Assembly: GCA_031280275.1 (NCBI GenBank)
Contig: JAITGX010000034.1
Coordinates: 1 to 37,905 of the forward strand
Source of the DNA: Synergistaceae bacterium
Lineage (GTDB): Bacteria; Synergistota; Synergistia; Synergistales; Aminobacteriaceae
Direction: 5' to 3'
Length of the DNA stretch: 37,905 nt
The notes beneath the pieces were generated by a model. It searched no databases. It was not told where the DNA came from and saw nothing but the letters and a program-made list of their open reading frames with translations. Positions 23,448 to 31,903 of this stretch are shown piece by piece. Position numbers and translations under genes: made by a program. Positions within the stretch are counted from its first letter, which is position 1; each line of letters begins with the position of its first letter.

Positions 23448-24404
23448 ATGGACCGTATCGCAGTACTGACCAGCGGGGGGGACTCCCCGGGGATGAACGC
23501 GGCTATCAGGGCCGTAGCGAGGACGTGCGCTTACAATGGGAAAGAGTGCCTTGGCGTTATGCGGGGTTACGAGGGTCTTATCGAGGGGGATTTTATCCCG
23601 CTGAACCGAGCGGCTGTGGGGGGCATTCTCCACAGGGGCGGCACGATTCTGAAAACGGCGCGCAGTGAGCGCTTTAGAACTGAAGAAGGGCGCAAGATCG
23701 CTCTGTCTAAGATGCAGGGGGCTGGTATCGAGGGCCTGGTGGTCATCGGGGGTGACGGTTCTTTCCACGGGGCGAAGCTGCTGCACGACCTGGGGATGCC
23801 CACCATCGGGATCCCTGGCACCATCGACAACGACGTGGCGGGGACGGACGAGACCATTGGGTACGATACGGCGGTCAACACCGCGCTGGAGGCGGTCATG
23901 CGGCTGCGCGACACGGCGTCGAGCCACGACCGGCTTTTCATCGTGGAGGTCATGGGGCGCAACGCGGGCTTCCTGCCCTTGGAAGTGGCGGTGGCCACGG
24001 GGGCGGAATACGTGGTGGTGCCGGAACTGCCCCTGAGCATCGGCAACCTCTGCCAGAAACTCCGCGCCTCCCACGAGAACAAGAAAAGTCACACCCTCAT
24101 CATCTTGGCTGAGGGCGTCATGACAGCCAACGAGATGAAGGACAAGCTCCAGGACACTGGGGGCTATGACGCACGCGTCACGGTGCTGGGGCACATTCAG
24201 AGGGGCGGGAGTCCCACCTCTTTTGACGTGATCTTGGCGTCGCGGATGGGGGCCTACGCCTCCGAGTCCCTGATGGTGGGTAAAAGCGGCCTGATGGTGG
24301 GTAACGTGAACCACAGAATGACCCTGAGCGACCTGGAAAGGGCCTGGTCGGAGCAAAAGCACTTAAGCCCCGAACTGTTGAACCTCGTGGAAAAATTGAA
24401 CTGA
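23448..24404 (+). CDS. pfkA: ATP-dependent 6-phosphofructokinase
   Basis: The enzyme phosphorylates fructose 6-phosphate to the 1,6-bisphosphate in glycolysis. The protein is 318 residues. The nucleotide loop is LTSGGDSPGMNAAIRA. Catalytic D127 is in GIPGTIDNDVAGTDETIGYD. GGDGS, together with PGTIDND rather than PKTIDND, indicates use of ATP and not pyrophosphate. The substrate-binding MGRNAGFLPLE and the C-terminal GHIQRGGSPTSFDVILASRM are conserved. I chose ATG at 23448, preceded by AAGGAGGAACGTCGA. The glutamate-cyclase-domain gene follows after 15 bases, suggesting co-transcription. Confidence 0.96.
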   Translation: MDRIAVLTSGGDSPGMNAAIRAVARTCAYNGKECLGVMRGYEGLIEGDFIPLNRAAVGGILHRGGTILKTARSERFRTEEGRKIALSKMQGAGIEGLVVIGGDGSFHGAKLLHDLGMPTIGIPGTIDNDVAGTDETIGYDTAVNTALEAVMRLRDTASSHDRLFIVEVMGRNAGFLPLEVAVATGAEYVVVPELPLSIGNLCQKLRASHENKKSHTLIILAEGVMTANEMKDKLQDTGGYDARVTVLGHIQRGGSPTSFDVILASRMGAYASESLMVGKSGLMVGNVNHRMTLSDLERAWSEQKHLSPELLNLVEKLN

Positions 24405-24419
24405 CGGGTAAAGCCGAAG

Positions 24420-25262
24420 ATGACGATGGACTTCCCAGCCTTGCAGAGAATCGTGGCCGGGGTGGGAACGCGCGGGGCCTCGACCCTGTGCCGCCCCGAT
24501 TTTTGGGAGGCGGCGCAAAGGCTTCTCGTGCGAGCGTCGCGCGTCTCCATCGTTACGGGATTTTACATTCAAAAAGCGGACGCCCCAGAGACCGACGGTC
24601 CGCCGGGAGCTGTTGTTTTGGGCCGCGCCTTGGAGCGTCTCGGCAAGCGCGTCGTCCTCTGCACCGACCAGCGGATTTACGCCTGTCTTAAAGCCTGTTC
24701 CCGAAGTGCGGGGGGCCCCACGGTTGTGTGTGCGGACGTACCCGAAAGAGTCGAAGGGGGGGCTGACCTGCTGGTGTTCATTGAGCGGCCCGGTCACGCG
24801 GCTGACGGGCGTTACTATGACATGCGGGGTACGGACGTGAGCAGCGTTGCGGCCCCGTTGGACTTGGCGGTGGAGTCCGCCCTGATTCGGGGCGTTCCCG
24901 TGCTGGGTATCGGCGACGGCGGGAACGAAGCCGGGATGGGGCTCCTGTACGAACCTTTGTCCGCCTTGCTGCCCCACTACGCTCCCTGCCTTTCCAGGGT
25001 TTCCGCGACGGTGTGCCTGCCTGTGGACGTGTCGAATTGGGGGGCTTACGCGCTTACCGCCGTGCTGTCGGCCTTTTACCGCCGCTGGGTGGGTCTCGGC
25101 GAGGGCGAGGAGGTCGTCCTGCTGAAGGCTCTGGCGGAGGCGGGGGCGGTAGACGGGGTTTCGGGCGAGCGCGGGCTTACCGTAGACGGCGCGTCCCTCA
25201 CTAGGCTCGATCAGGTATCCCACGAACTGAGGCGTTGGTGTTTTGATTTTCAAGTGCGATAG
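24420..25262 (+). CDS. Glutamate cyclase-domain (DUF4392) protein
   Basis: A 280-residue protein matching the DUF4392 domain, related to the C-terminal part of mammalian D-glutamate cyclase, which turns D-glutamate into 5-oxo-D-proline. Family features seen are SIVTGFYIQKADAPETDGPP near residue 40, LVFIERPGHAADGRYYDMRG near residue 125, and the metal-site-like GIGDGGNEAGMG near residue 170. A role in D-amino acid metabolism is inferred from the family only. ATG at 24420 has a weak ribosome site; ATG 24426 is possible. It lies between pfkA and a small membrane protein gene, 9 bases apart from the latter. Confidence 0.8.
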   Translation: MTMDFPALQRIVAGVGTRGASTLCRPDFWEAAQRLLVRASRVSIVTGFYIQKADAPETDGPPGAVVLGRALERLGKRVVLCTDQRIYACLKACSRSAGGPTVVCADVPERVEGGADLLVFIERPGHAADGRYYDMRGTDVSSVAAPLDLAVESALIRGVPVLGIGDGGNEAGMGLLYEPLSALLPHYAPCLSRVSATVCLPVDVSNWGAYALTAVLSAFYRRWVGLGEGEEVVLLKALAEAGAVDGVSGERGLTVDGASLTRLDQVSHELRRWCFDFQVR

Positions 25263-25271
25263 AGGAACGTG

Positions 25272-25706
25272 ATGAAAATAAAAAGAACGTTTCTGCTGAT
25301 TGTGATTTTTTTCGCCACGCTCTTACTGCTTCTTGCCTTTTGGGCCATTAGACGGAACAGCGGCAGTTTCAGCAATTCCCTAGTGGTCTACAACGTGGTT
25401 GTCAGCACTGAGCTGGACGACAAATCGAACCTTATGGAGGTCGTTTCGAGATTTTCCTACGGAGCGCGGCAGGTGTATCTGCGTTTTGAGTACAGCAAGA
25501 TCGAGGAGGAAGGTGAGGTGATAATTCTCTGGCATATGGGAGAAAAGCTTGTCCAGTCGGACGTTTACTCTCTGCCGGGACCGTCGGGAACGAAGGTCTA
25601 CAGCCTTGTCCGCGAAAACGGTCAACCCCTGCCCAGAGGCACCTACGCCGTCACGATGCTGAACGGCCCCAAACCCCTCCTGAACTCCACCTTTGAGATC
25701 AAATAG
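25272..25706 (+). CDS. Small membrane-anchored protein of unknown function
   Basis: I do not recognise this 144-residue protein. It has a basic N-terminus and one hydrophobic helix (about residues 6-26, FLLIVIFFATLLLLLAFWAI). An exported beta-rich domain follows, with the pattern of an immunoglobulin-like or carbohydrate-adhesion fold (VYLRFEYSKIEEEGEVIILW; GTYAVTMLNGPKPLLNSTFE). The ATG at 25272 has AGAGGA 6 bases upstream; a GTG just before it (25269) is less likely. It is probably co-transcribed with the DUF4392 gene. Confidence 0.72.
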   Translation: MKIKRTFLLIVIFFATLLLLLAFWAIRRNSGSFSNSLVVYNVVVSTELDDKSNLMEVVSRFSYGARQVYLRFEYSKIEEEGEVIILWHMGEKLVQSDVYSLPGPSGTKVYSLVRENGQPLPRGTYAVTMLNGPKPLLNSTFEIK

Positions 25707-25782
25707 AAAGAGGAGCGAGGATAGGGGACGCGTCTATGTTCACTTTCAGCGGTATCTGCGGCGAGGGACTGTTGAATTCCAT

Positions 25783-25827
25783 GGGGGCGTAGGGCTCCAG
25801 TCCCGCAAGGGCTTAATTAGCGTTTTC
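25783..25827. repeat. Right-half remnant of the dispersed repeat
   Basis: GGGGGCGTAGGG followed by GGGCTTAATTAGCGTTTTC corresponds to the last 45 bases of the complete copy at 6894-7011, with several substitutions. No left end or hairpin units remain. It lies in the gap before rho. Confidence 0.6.
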
Positions 25828-25964
25828 TTAAGAATGCGTAAATCGCCGAGTTTTTTTACCGTTCCCATTTGTTTAACGTTCCCCTAGAGTTTGCTTTATG
25901 CCCTATAGACATATATTGATATAAGAAACAAACCACTCGATCATTATGAGGTGAATCGGACGAA

Positions 25965-27866
25965 ATGGCAAAGCTGAAAAAGGAAGACGCAGCGCTGAAA
26001 AAGCGCGGTAAGACGGAGACGCCGCTGGAAAAGAAAGCAGCGGAGAAAAAAACGACAGAGGAAAAAACAACGGTGAAGCGCACGAAAACTAAAGCGATCC
26101 CAGAAGAGACAGAGATAAAGAAAACAAAAGAAACGAAAGAAGAAGCTCAGGAGACAAAAGCCCGCCGCCGGACGCGGACGCCGGAATCCCCACCCCTTCC
26201 CGAAGATGAACCGGCCGCTCCGGAACCAACTGTGCCGGAGCCGGCCGCTCCGGAACCGGCTTTGGCAAAAGAGGAGACCGTCGCTCCGGAACCTGTCAGA
26301 CAAGAACCCGTCCAACAAGAATTCGTCAAATCGGAGCCCATTGGGCAAGAACCACCCAGGCCAGATGCAGGTAAGCCCTATTCCGGCAGGCCGTATCCGT
26401 CCAGACCAGGGTATTTCAGGTCCGAGACGACCAGGCCGGAGTATTCCAATTCGAGAACGGAGTATCCCAACTATTCCAGGTCGGAGTACTCCAGGGAGCC
26501 TAGGGAATACCCGACCCGACCCCCGTACTCTCGGCCCGCCCAAGACTTTTCTTCAGCGCCGGCGCCCGTGGACGCGGGGGATGACGCTTCCAGTGAGATT
26601 TACACCCCTCCGAAGCCCAAGCACTCTTACGGTTATCTGGCCTCTCAGACGTTGGTGGATCTCCGCAAGATAGCAAAGGAATTGGACACTCCAGGGGCCA
26701 CGACGCTTCGCAAGGACGACCTGGTCATCGCCGTGCTGAAGGCTCAGGCCGAGAGCATGAGCTACAAGTTCGGGGGGGGCACCTTAGAGATTCTGCCGGA
26801 GGGTTTTGGCTTTTTGCGGCCCAAGGGAATGCTGCCCACGGACAGCGACGTTTACCTGTCCGTGTCGCAGATACGGCGCTTCGGCCTGCGCAACGGGGAC
26901 GTTATCTTCGGCCTCATCCGCCCGCCCAGGGAGCAAGAGCACTACGAGGCTTTGCTGCGCGTGGAAACCGTTAACTTCTCCGATCCCGAGCACTCCCGCA
27001 GGCGTGCCCAGTTCGGCCACCTTACCCCCATTTTCCCCAACACGAAAATGAACCTGGAAACCGGACCCAAAGAGCTGGCGACCCGATTGGTGGACATGTT
27101 TGCGCCCATCGGCATGGGTCAGCGCGCTCTGATCGTCTCTCCGCCCAAGGCCGGCAAAACTACCCTGTTAAAGCGCATTGCCGGAGCCATCACCTCCAAC
27201 TGTCCCGACGTCATCCTGATGGCACTTTTAATCGACGAGCGCCCGGAGGAGGTCACGGACATCGCACGCTCTGTGGACGGAGAGATCATCGCCTCTACCT
27301 TCGACCGCCCTGCCGACGAGCACATCCGCGTCGCCAGCCTGGCCCTCGAAAAGGCCAAACGCCTGGCGGAGGCCCAACGCGACGTGGTGATCCTGCTGGA
27401 CTCCATCACGCGCCTGGCGCGGGCCTCGAACCTCACCGTTCCCCCGTCGGGCCGAACCCTCACTGGCGGCCTTGACCCGTCGGGCCTGTACTTTCCCAAG
27501 CGATTCTTCGGCGCAGCCCGCAACTTCGAGGAAGGCGGAAGCCTCACCATCATCGGCACGGCCCTGACGGACACGGGCAGCCGCATGGACGACGTCATCT
27601 ACGAGGAGTTCAAGGGTACAGGAAACATGGAGCTGCATCTATCCCGCAAGCTGGCCGAGCAGCGAATTTTTCCCGCCATCGACATCACCCGTTCCGGCAC
27701 GCGACGCGAGGAACTCCTGATTCCAGAGGATGAGCTGGTTCGCTTGTGGGTGCTGCGCAAGCGGATTGTGGGCGTAGACGAGGCCGGGGCGCTGAACCTG
27801 ATTCTCGATAAGCTCCGGCAAACCCCGACCAATCACGAGTTTCTCATGTCGATTAAAACCCCGTAG
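25965..27866 (+). CDS. rho: Transcription termination factor Rho with long disordered N-terminus
   Basis: Rho is a hexameric RNA helicase that ends transcription. From about residue 218 the normal domains are present: the N-terminal RHO_N helices ([17 protein letters not shown]), the RNA-binding OB fold ([31 protein letters not shown]), Walker A with K398-T399 ([13 protein letters not shown]), Walker B ([13 protein letters not shown]) and the R-loop region ([20 protein letters not shown]). Before this lie about 217 unusual residues: a Lys/Glu/Thr-rich segment, a Pro/Glu/Ala segment, and an Arg/Tyr/Ser/Pro segment. The total of 633 residues is well above the roughly 420 of E. coli Rho. The gene follows a 258-base gap containing a repeat remnant. 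Confidence 0.96.
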   Translation: MAKLKKEDAALKKRGKTETPLEKKAAEKKTTEEKTTVKRTKTKAIPEETEIKKTKETKEEAQETKARRRTRTPESPPLPEDEPAAPEPTVPEPAAPEPALAKEETVAPEPVRQEPVQQEFVKSEPIGQEPPRPDAGKPYSGRPYPSRPGYFRSETTRPEYSNSRTEYPNYSRSEYSREPREYPTRPPYSRPAQDFSSAPAPVDAGDDASSEIYTPPKPKHSYGYLASQTLVDLRKIAKELDTPGATTLRKDDLVIAVLKAQAESMSYKFGGGTLEILPEGFGFLRPKGMLPTDSDVYLSVSQIRRFGLRNGDVIFGLIRPPREQEHYEALLRVETVNFSDPEHSRRRAQFGHLTPIFPNTKMNLETGPKELATRLVDMFAPIGMGQRALIVSPPKAGKTTLLKRIAGAITSNCPDVILMALLIDERPEEVTDIARSVDGEIIASTFDRPADEHIRVASLALEKAKRLAEAQRDVVILLDSITRLARASNLTVPPSGRTLTGGLDPSGLYFPKRFFGAARNFEEGGSLTIIGTALTDTGSRMDDVIYEEFKGTGNMELHLSRKLAEQRIFPAIDITRSGTRREELLIPEDELVRLWVLRKRIVGVDEAGALNLILDKLRQTPTNHEFLMSIKTP

Positions 27867-27892
27867 CCAGAGAAGCCCGACCCCGATTTTCA

Positions 27893-27913
27893 GCGGGGGA
27901 GTTCTTCCCCCGC
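27893..27913. terminator. Hairpin between convergent rho and recN
   Basis: A perfect 8-bp stem GCGGGGGA/TCCCCCGC with a 5-base loop lies 27 bases after rho and 24 bases after recN on the other strand. There is no T tract, so it may be a bidirectional pause or end-protecting hairpin rather than a classical terminator. Confidence 0.5.
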
Positions 27914-27936
27914 GTGCCGTTCACTATGTGTTTGAT

Positions 27937-29592
27937 CTAATAACCTAGAAGCCGGCGGGCATGTTCTTGAGCTTCGGGCAGAGCTGCGTCGCCGGAAAGC
28001 ATTCGAGCCAGCTCCCAGACGCGCTCCTCGCCATCCACCCGCTGAGTGAACGACTCCCCGCCGTCCTTTCGCACGACGTAGTGCCGGCTTCCCAGGGCGG
28101 CGATGGAGGCCTCGTGGGTGATCAAGAGCACCTGGCACCTGCGTGAGAGTTCCAGCAGCTTGAGCCCCGAAAGCACGGCGGCCTTCCCACCAAGGCCCGC
28201 CTCGACCTCGTCGAACACCAGAGTCGGAGGCAGCCACTCGTCGGGGAGCGAAAGCTGCAGCGCCAGCAGCAGGCGGCTTAACTCCCCTCCAGAGGCGATT
28301 TTGTCCACCCGTCCGCTCCGCTCGTTGACGGAGCCCTTATTCGACACCAGAACGAACTCCGCCCCGTCAGCGCCGTTGCGCCGCAGTTTGGGCAGCTCTG
28401 TAAAACGAACCTCGAAGGTGATTCCCTCCATCGCCAAGCTGTTCAGCAGGGAGTTGACCCGCTCCTCCAGGGCACTGGCTGCCAGTCTGCGGGCCTTCCG
28501 CAGTTCCTGAGCCGCGCCGCTGGCCGTACGGGTCAGATCTCCGGCCTCCCGAGCGGCTTTTTCCAGATGTTCATAGCTTCCTTCCAGCCATGTCAGGTTC
28601 TCCTGCGCCTCCTGGCAGTAGGTCAGGAGGTCTTCCTCGTTTCCAACGCCGACCAGGCGGCGCAGTTTGCGGAGCGCCCCAAGGCGCTGTTCCAGACGCT
28701 CGATTTCCTCTGACAGGCCCTCTGAGGAACCGGCGTGGCGACGGGCAATCTCCGTGAGGTCCCGAAGATTTTGCAGACCCTCCAGCGCCAGTCGTCCGGC
28801 GTTCGCCGCGTCTTGGGCAGGGAGGCAGTCCGTCAGGGTCTTGCAGACGCCCTCCAACTCGTCCAAGAGTCCCCGCCCAGCCAGGCCCCCGGTCAATTGG
28901 TCGAGCCCCTGGGAGATTTTGGTTCCGTCCGCGGATTGACGGTAAAGGGCGGCAATTTCCTCCTCCAGTCCCGCCTCCAGTCCCGCTTCAGGGTTCACCT
29001 TTCTCACCAAGGGGACAACCTCGGCGGCGTTGGCGTAACGCCGTTCGATCTCCGCGCGCCGTTCCCCGATCTCCCGCTTTTCTCGAAACTTGATCCGGGC
29101 CCTCTCGAAGGCCTCGCGCAGCTCACTCAGGGCCTCAAGAAGCGGCGGTCCCCCGCAGGAGTCCACCATGGCCAACTGACGTCCGGCGTCCAGCAGCTCC
29201 ATTTGGGCAAACTGGCTTTGAATGTGAACCAACCGCTCCAAAGCCGAGGAGTAGAGCGTTAGGGGCGCGGGGACTCCCTGAACGGCCGCGCGTCCCCGGC
29301 CGCCCCGCGAAAGGATGCGCTTTGCGAAAAAAACGCCCTCGGCGGGTTGCTGCTCGTCCTCCAGACCGGATAGGCGGACGTCCATCTGAAAGACGGCCTC
29401 CACAACAGCTTCCTCCTCACCTGCGCGGATGAGGGAGGTCTGAGCACGTTTGCCCGCCACGATCTCAATGGCGCGGACGATACTGCTTTTTCCCGCGCCG
29501 CTTTCGCCCGTGACCACGGTGAACCCCTCCTCAAAGAGGAGTTCGCAGCGGCTGATGCCGCCCACGTTGCGGATGAAAAGGCGCTCCAACAC
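27937..29592 (-). CDS. recN: DNA repair protein RecN
   Basis: A 551-residue SMC-like ATPase that helps repair double-strand breaks. The N-terminus has FIRNVGGISRCELLFEEGFT and Walker A in VVTGESGAGKSSIVRAIE. A central coiled-coil rich in Glu/Leu/Arg follows. The C-terminus has the signature region (KIASGGELSRLLLALQLSL), Walker B (PPTLVFDEVEAGLGGKAA) and the D/H region (QVLLITHEASIAALG). GTG at 29592 has AAGGAG 12 bases upstream, within the end of nadK, 9 bases apart. The two genes are a common pair. Confidence 0.95.
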   Translation of the reverse strand: MLERLFIRNVGGISRCELLFEEGFTVVTGESGAGKSSIVRAIEIVAGKRAQTSLIRAGEEEAVVEAVFQMDVRLSGLEDEQQPAEGVFFAKRILSRGGRGRAAVQGVPAPLTLYSSALERLVHIQSQFAQMELLDAGRQLAMVDSCGGPPLLEALSELREAFERARIKFREKREIGERRAEIERRYANAAEVVPLVRKVNPEAGLEAGLEEEIAALYRQSADGTKISQGLDQLTGGLAGRGLLDELEGVCKTLTDCLPAQDAANAGRLALEGLQNLRDLTEIARRHAGSSEGLSEEIERLEQRLGALRKLRRLVGVGNEEDLLTYCQEAQENLTWLEGSYEHLEKAAREAGDLTRTASGAAQELRKARRLAASALEERVNSLLNSLAMEGITFEVRFTELPKLRRNGADGAEFVLVSNKGSVNERSGRVDKIASGGELSRLLLALQLSLPDEWLPPTLVFDEVEAGLGGKAAVLSGLKLLELSRRCQVLLITHEASIAALGSRHYVVRKDGGESFTQRVDGEERVWELARMLSGDAALPEAQEHARRLLGY

Positions 29593-29601
29593 GACAGTGG
29601 G

Positions 29602-30477
29602 TCACTCCTTGTCCGTGAGGATGCGGCTCTGTCCCCAGCCCAGCTTTTCCTGCACCAGGTCCAGGAAGGTTCGGCCCGGCATGGAGATCGTGCGGACCCG
29701 GCGGTCCTTTGAGAGGGAGATGTGCAGGAAGTCCCCCGGCAGCACCTCGTAGGCCAACTGTCCGTCCTGGGTCATGGTAACGTCCCGCGCGCCGCCGCGG
29801 GGGATCAGGGTGATGGTGTCCTCCGGCGCGGCCAGAATGGGACGCGAGTAGAGGGTGTGAGCGCATATCGGCGCCAGGAGCATACTTTGCATGTGAGGGG
29901 GAAGAATGGGGCCGCCCGCCGACAGCGCGTAGGCCGTGGAGCCCGTGGGGGATGAGATGATGACCCCATCCGCGGGAAGCACTCCGAAGAATTTTTCATT
30001 GAAGCGCACCTCGATGTGCAGGAGGCGCGCGATGGCGTTTTTGGTAAGCACAACGTCGTTCAGGGCATGTATGATGTGAACGGGCGCGCCGTCCCGTAAG
30101 AGGGCGCAGCGCAGCAAGAAGCGCTCCACCAGCGTGTAGTCGCCCTTCACAATGCGTTCCAGGTCTGTTTCGGCGTCATCGGGTCTGCCGGAGGCCAGGA
30201 AGCCCAAGCGTCCCAAATTGACGCCGTAGAGGGGTATTCCAGCCTCCAGGACGTAGCGCCCCGCGCGCAGGAACGTTCCGTCCCCGCCCACGACGATAAC
30301 GGCTTCGGCGGCCCTGAGCCAATCCTCGTCAGAAAGCCCCTCCATGGACAGCACGGCAGCCTCGTATTGCGGCAAAAGAAGCGTAACGCCAGCGTCCCTA
30401 GCCCACCGCAGCAGCCGGCGCCCCATCTCCACCGCCTCAGGTTTGTGCGCGTTGATGATCATCCCCAGATTTTTCAT
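29602..30477 (-). CDS. nadK: NAD kinase
   Basis: Phosphorylates NAD to NADP. The protein has 291 residues. The kinase signature is VIVVGGDGTFLRAGRYVLEA. The conserved substrate motifs are GVNLGRLGFLA, the NE/D motif ALNDVVLTKNA, and GVIISSPTGSTAYALSAGGP; DGQLAYEVLPGD is near the C-terminus. I chose ATG at 30477 (MKNLGMIINAHKPE) because GGGGGG lies 5-6 bases upstream; the in-frame start at 30498 falls in the promoter. recN follows 9 bases downstream, so the pair is likely one transcript. Confidence 0.95.
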   Translation of the reverse strand: MKNLGMIINAHKPEAVEMGRRLLRWARDAGVTLLLPQYEAAVLSMEGLSDEDWLRAAEAVIVVGGDGTFLRAGRYVLEAGIPLYGVNLGRLGFLASGRPDDAETDLERIVKGDYTLVERFLLRCALLRDGAPVHIIHALNDVVLTKNAIARLLHIEVRFNEKFFGVLPADGVIISSPTGSTAYALSAGGPILPPHMQSMLLAPICAHTLYSRPILAAPEDTITLIPRGGARDVTMTQDGQLAYEVLPGDFLHISLSKDRRVRTISMPGRTFLDLVQEKLGWGQSRILTDKE

Positions 30478-30497
30478 GCTAACCCCCCGGATACACA

Positions 30498-30503
30498 TTA
30501 TAT
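30498..30503 (-). promoter_or_regulatory. Candidate -10 box of nadK-recN
   Basis: On the minus strand a consensus TATAAT (30503-30498) lies 20 bases before the nadK start. The -35 region (AAGCTG at 17 bases) is poor. Confidence 0.4.
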
Positions 30504-30533
30504 ACGAACCTTGCGCGCACCAGCTTCTTCCAC

Positions 30534-30561
30534 AAAAAAACCCCCAGCGAGGCCGGGGGTG
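30534..30561 (-). terminator. Rho-independent terminator of gap
   Basis: On the minus strand, ACCCCC and GGGGGT pair around GGCCTCGCT (30561-30541) and are followed by seven T (30540-30534). It is 26 bases after the gap stop codon. Confidence 0.85.
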
Positions 30562-30586
30562 TTCTTCATCCTTGTTGGCAGAGCCT

Positions 30587-31597
30587 TTACAGCTCGGCGA
30601 AGTACTTGATGGTGCGAACCATCTGACTGACGTAAGAGTTCTCGTTGTCGTACCAAGAAACCACCTTCACCAGGGTCTTACCGTCTGGCAGGGGAGTAAC
30701 CCTGGTCTGGGTGGCGTCGAAAAGGGAGCCGTAGGTGATACCAATGACGTCACTGGAGACGATTTCCTCGTCGGTGTAGCCAAAGGAGGCGGAGGCAGCG
30801 GCCTTCATAGCAGCGTTGACCTTGTCGGCGGTGAGTTCGCCGTCGCAGACGGCCACGAGTTCGGTGAGGGAACCGGCGGGCACTGGAACGCGCTGGGCGG
30901 AGCCGTCCAGCTTTTTGTTCAGTTCTGGGATGACCAGACCGATGGCCTTGGCCGCTCCGGTGGAGTTTGGGACGATATTGCAGGCCGCGGCGCGGGCACG
31001 GCGCAGATCTCCCTTGCGGTGCGGGCCGTCCAGCACCATTTGATCACTGGTGTAGGCGTGAATGGTGGTCATGAAGCCCTTCACGATAGGGCAGAGCTTG
31101 TTCAGGGTATAGGCCATGGGGGCCAAGCAGTTAGTGGTGCAAGAAGCGGTAGAGATAACGGTGTCTTCTTTTTTCAGGGTTTTCTCGTTGACGGAGAACA
31201 CGATGGTAGGCAGGTTATCGCCGGCCGGGGCGGAGATGACGACCTTCTTGGCCCCCGCCTTGACGTGAGCCTCCGCTTTGTCTTTGCTGGTGTAAAAGCC
31301 CGTGCACTCCAGCACCACGTCCACGCCGACTTGACCCCAGGGCAGGTCGGAGGCGCTCTTTTCGGCGTAAACGACGATCTCCTTACCGTCCACCACGATG
31401 GAGTTCTCCTTGACGGATACCTTGTCCCAAAGGGCGTAACGGCCTTGAGCGGAGTCGTACTTCAGCAGATGCGCCAGCATTTTCGCGTCGGTCAAGTCGT
31501 TAATGGCGACAACCTCATACCCAGGGGCTCCGAACATCTGGCGGAACGCGAGACGACCGATCCGGCCAAAACCGTTGATTGCAACCTTCGTAGCCAT
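30587..31597 (-). CDS. gap: Glyceraldehyde-3-phosphate dehydrogenase, type I
   Basis: Catalyses oxidation and phosphorylation of glyceraldehyde 3-phosphate with NAD in glycolysis. The protein has 336 residues. The nucleotide-binding N-terminus is [28 protein letters not shown] is consistent with NAD preference. The catalytic cysteine is in [15 protein letters not shown]. The phosphate-binding regions and the S-loop ([20 protein letters not shown]) are intact, as is the C-terminal [15 protein letters not shown] chose ATG at 31597 because GGAGGTG is about 8 bases upstream; the extra 13 residues of a longer frame are leader sequence. A promoter and terminator bracket the gene, so it is probably monocistronic. 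Confidence 0.97.
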   Translation of the reverse strand: MATKVAINGFGRIGRLAFRQMFGAPGYEVVAINDLTDAKMLAHLLKYDSAQGRYALWDKVSVKENSIVVDGKEIVVYAEKSASDLPWGQVGVDVVLECTGFYTSKDKAEAHVKAGAKKVVISAPAGDNLPTIVFSVNEKTLKKEDTVISTASCTTNCLAPMAYTLNKLCPIVKGFMTTIHAYTSDQMVLDGPHRKGDLRRARAAACNIVPNSTGAAKAIGLVIPELNKKLDGSAQRVPVPAGSLTELVAVCDGELTADKVNAAMKAAASASFGYTDEEIVSSDVIGITYGSLFDATQTRVTPLPDGKTLVKVVSWYDNENSYVSQMVRTIKYFAEL

Positions 31598-31653
31598 AAA
31601 AAACACACCTCCATATAAAATGTGAAAATTTCTCATCCTGACTTTCGTGTTTC

Positions 31654-31682
31654 ATTATCCCACCGTCCCTCTCAACACGCAA
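31654..31682 (-). promoter_or_regulatory. Promoter of gap
   Basis: On the minus strand, TTGCGT (31682-31677) and GATAAT (31659-31654) are separated by 17 bases, with a leader of about 50 bases to the ATG. Confidence 0.5.
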
Positions 31683-31825
31683 GCCCCCTGAGGGCGGGAC
31701 TTCCTGAGAGCACAGGCCTTTCCTTCCCCTTTCACTAAGAACTTGTCTAAAATCTCTTGCAGTGAGATATACTGAAGGCAAAACACGCTCTAAGGGAAAT
31801 GCTGAGTTCATGCCGTTCTTTTATG

Positions 31826-31853
31826 TTACGATATTTAAATTTTGTGCTATTAT
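31826..31853 (+). promoter_or_regulatory. Promoter of the cobalt importer operon
   Basis: TTACGA (31826-31831) and TATTAT (31848-31853) are separated by 16 AT-rich bases. It is about 50 bases before the cbiM start. Confidence 0.45.
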
Positions 31854-31903
31854 TGTCGCGTGGGTTCGCCCATGCATTTTTCGCATATCAGGAGGTGGGG
31901 TTC

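Larger units (their letters stand above)
31598..31903. other. Divergent promoter region between gap and cbiM
   Basis: No gene is supported here. The region holds the gap promoter on the minus strand and a likely cbiM promoter on the plus strand. I looked for a cobalamin riboswitch and for a metal-regulator dyad before cbiM and found neither. Confidence 0.55.

Noticed and set aside
22842-24362. A 506-codon minus-strand open frame across the secreted protein gene and pfkA
   Set aside because: It overlaps two supported genes on the other strand and its His/Pro/Arg-rich translation has no recognisable features.
30344-31618. A 424-codon plus-strand open frame opposite nadK and gap
   Set aside because: gap and nadK are unmistakable on the minus strand; the antisense product is low-complexity Gly/His/Val.
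31640-31903. A cobalamin riboswitch before the cobalt importer
   Set aside because: I looked for the B12-box-like core and associated stems and saw none; a covariance search would be decisive.
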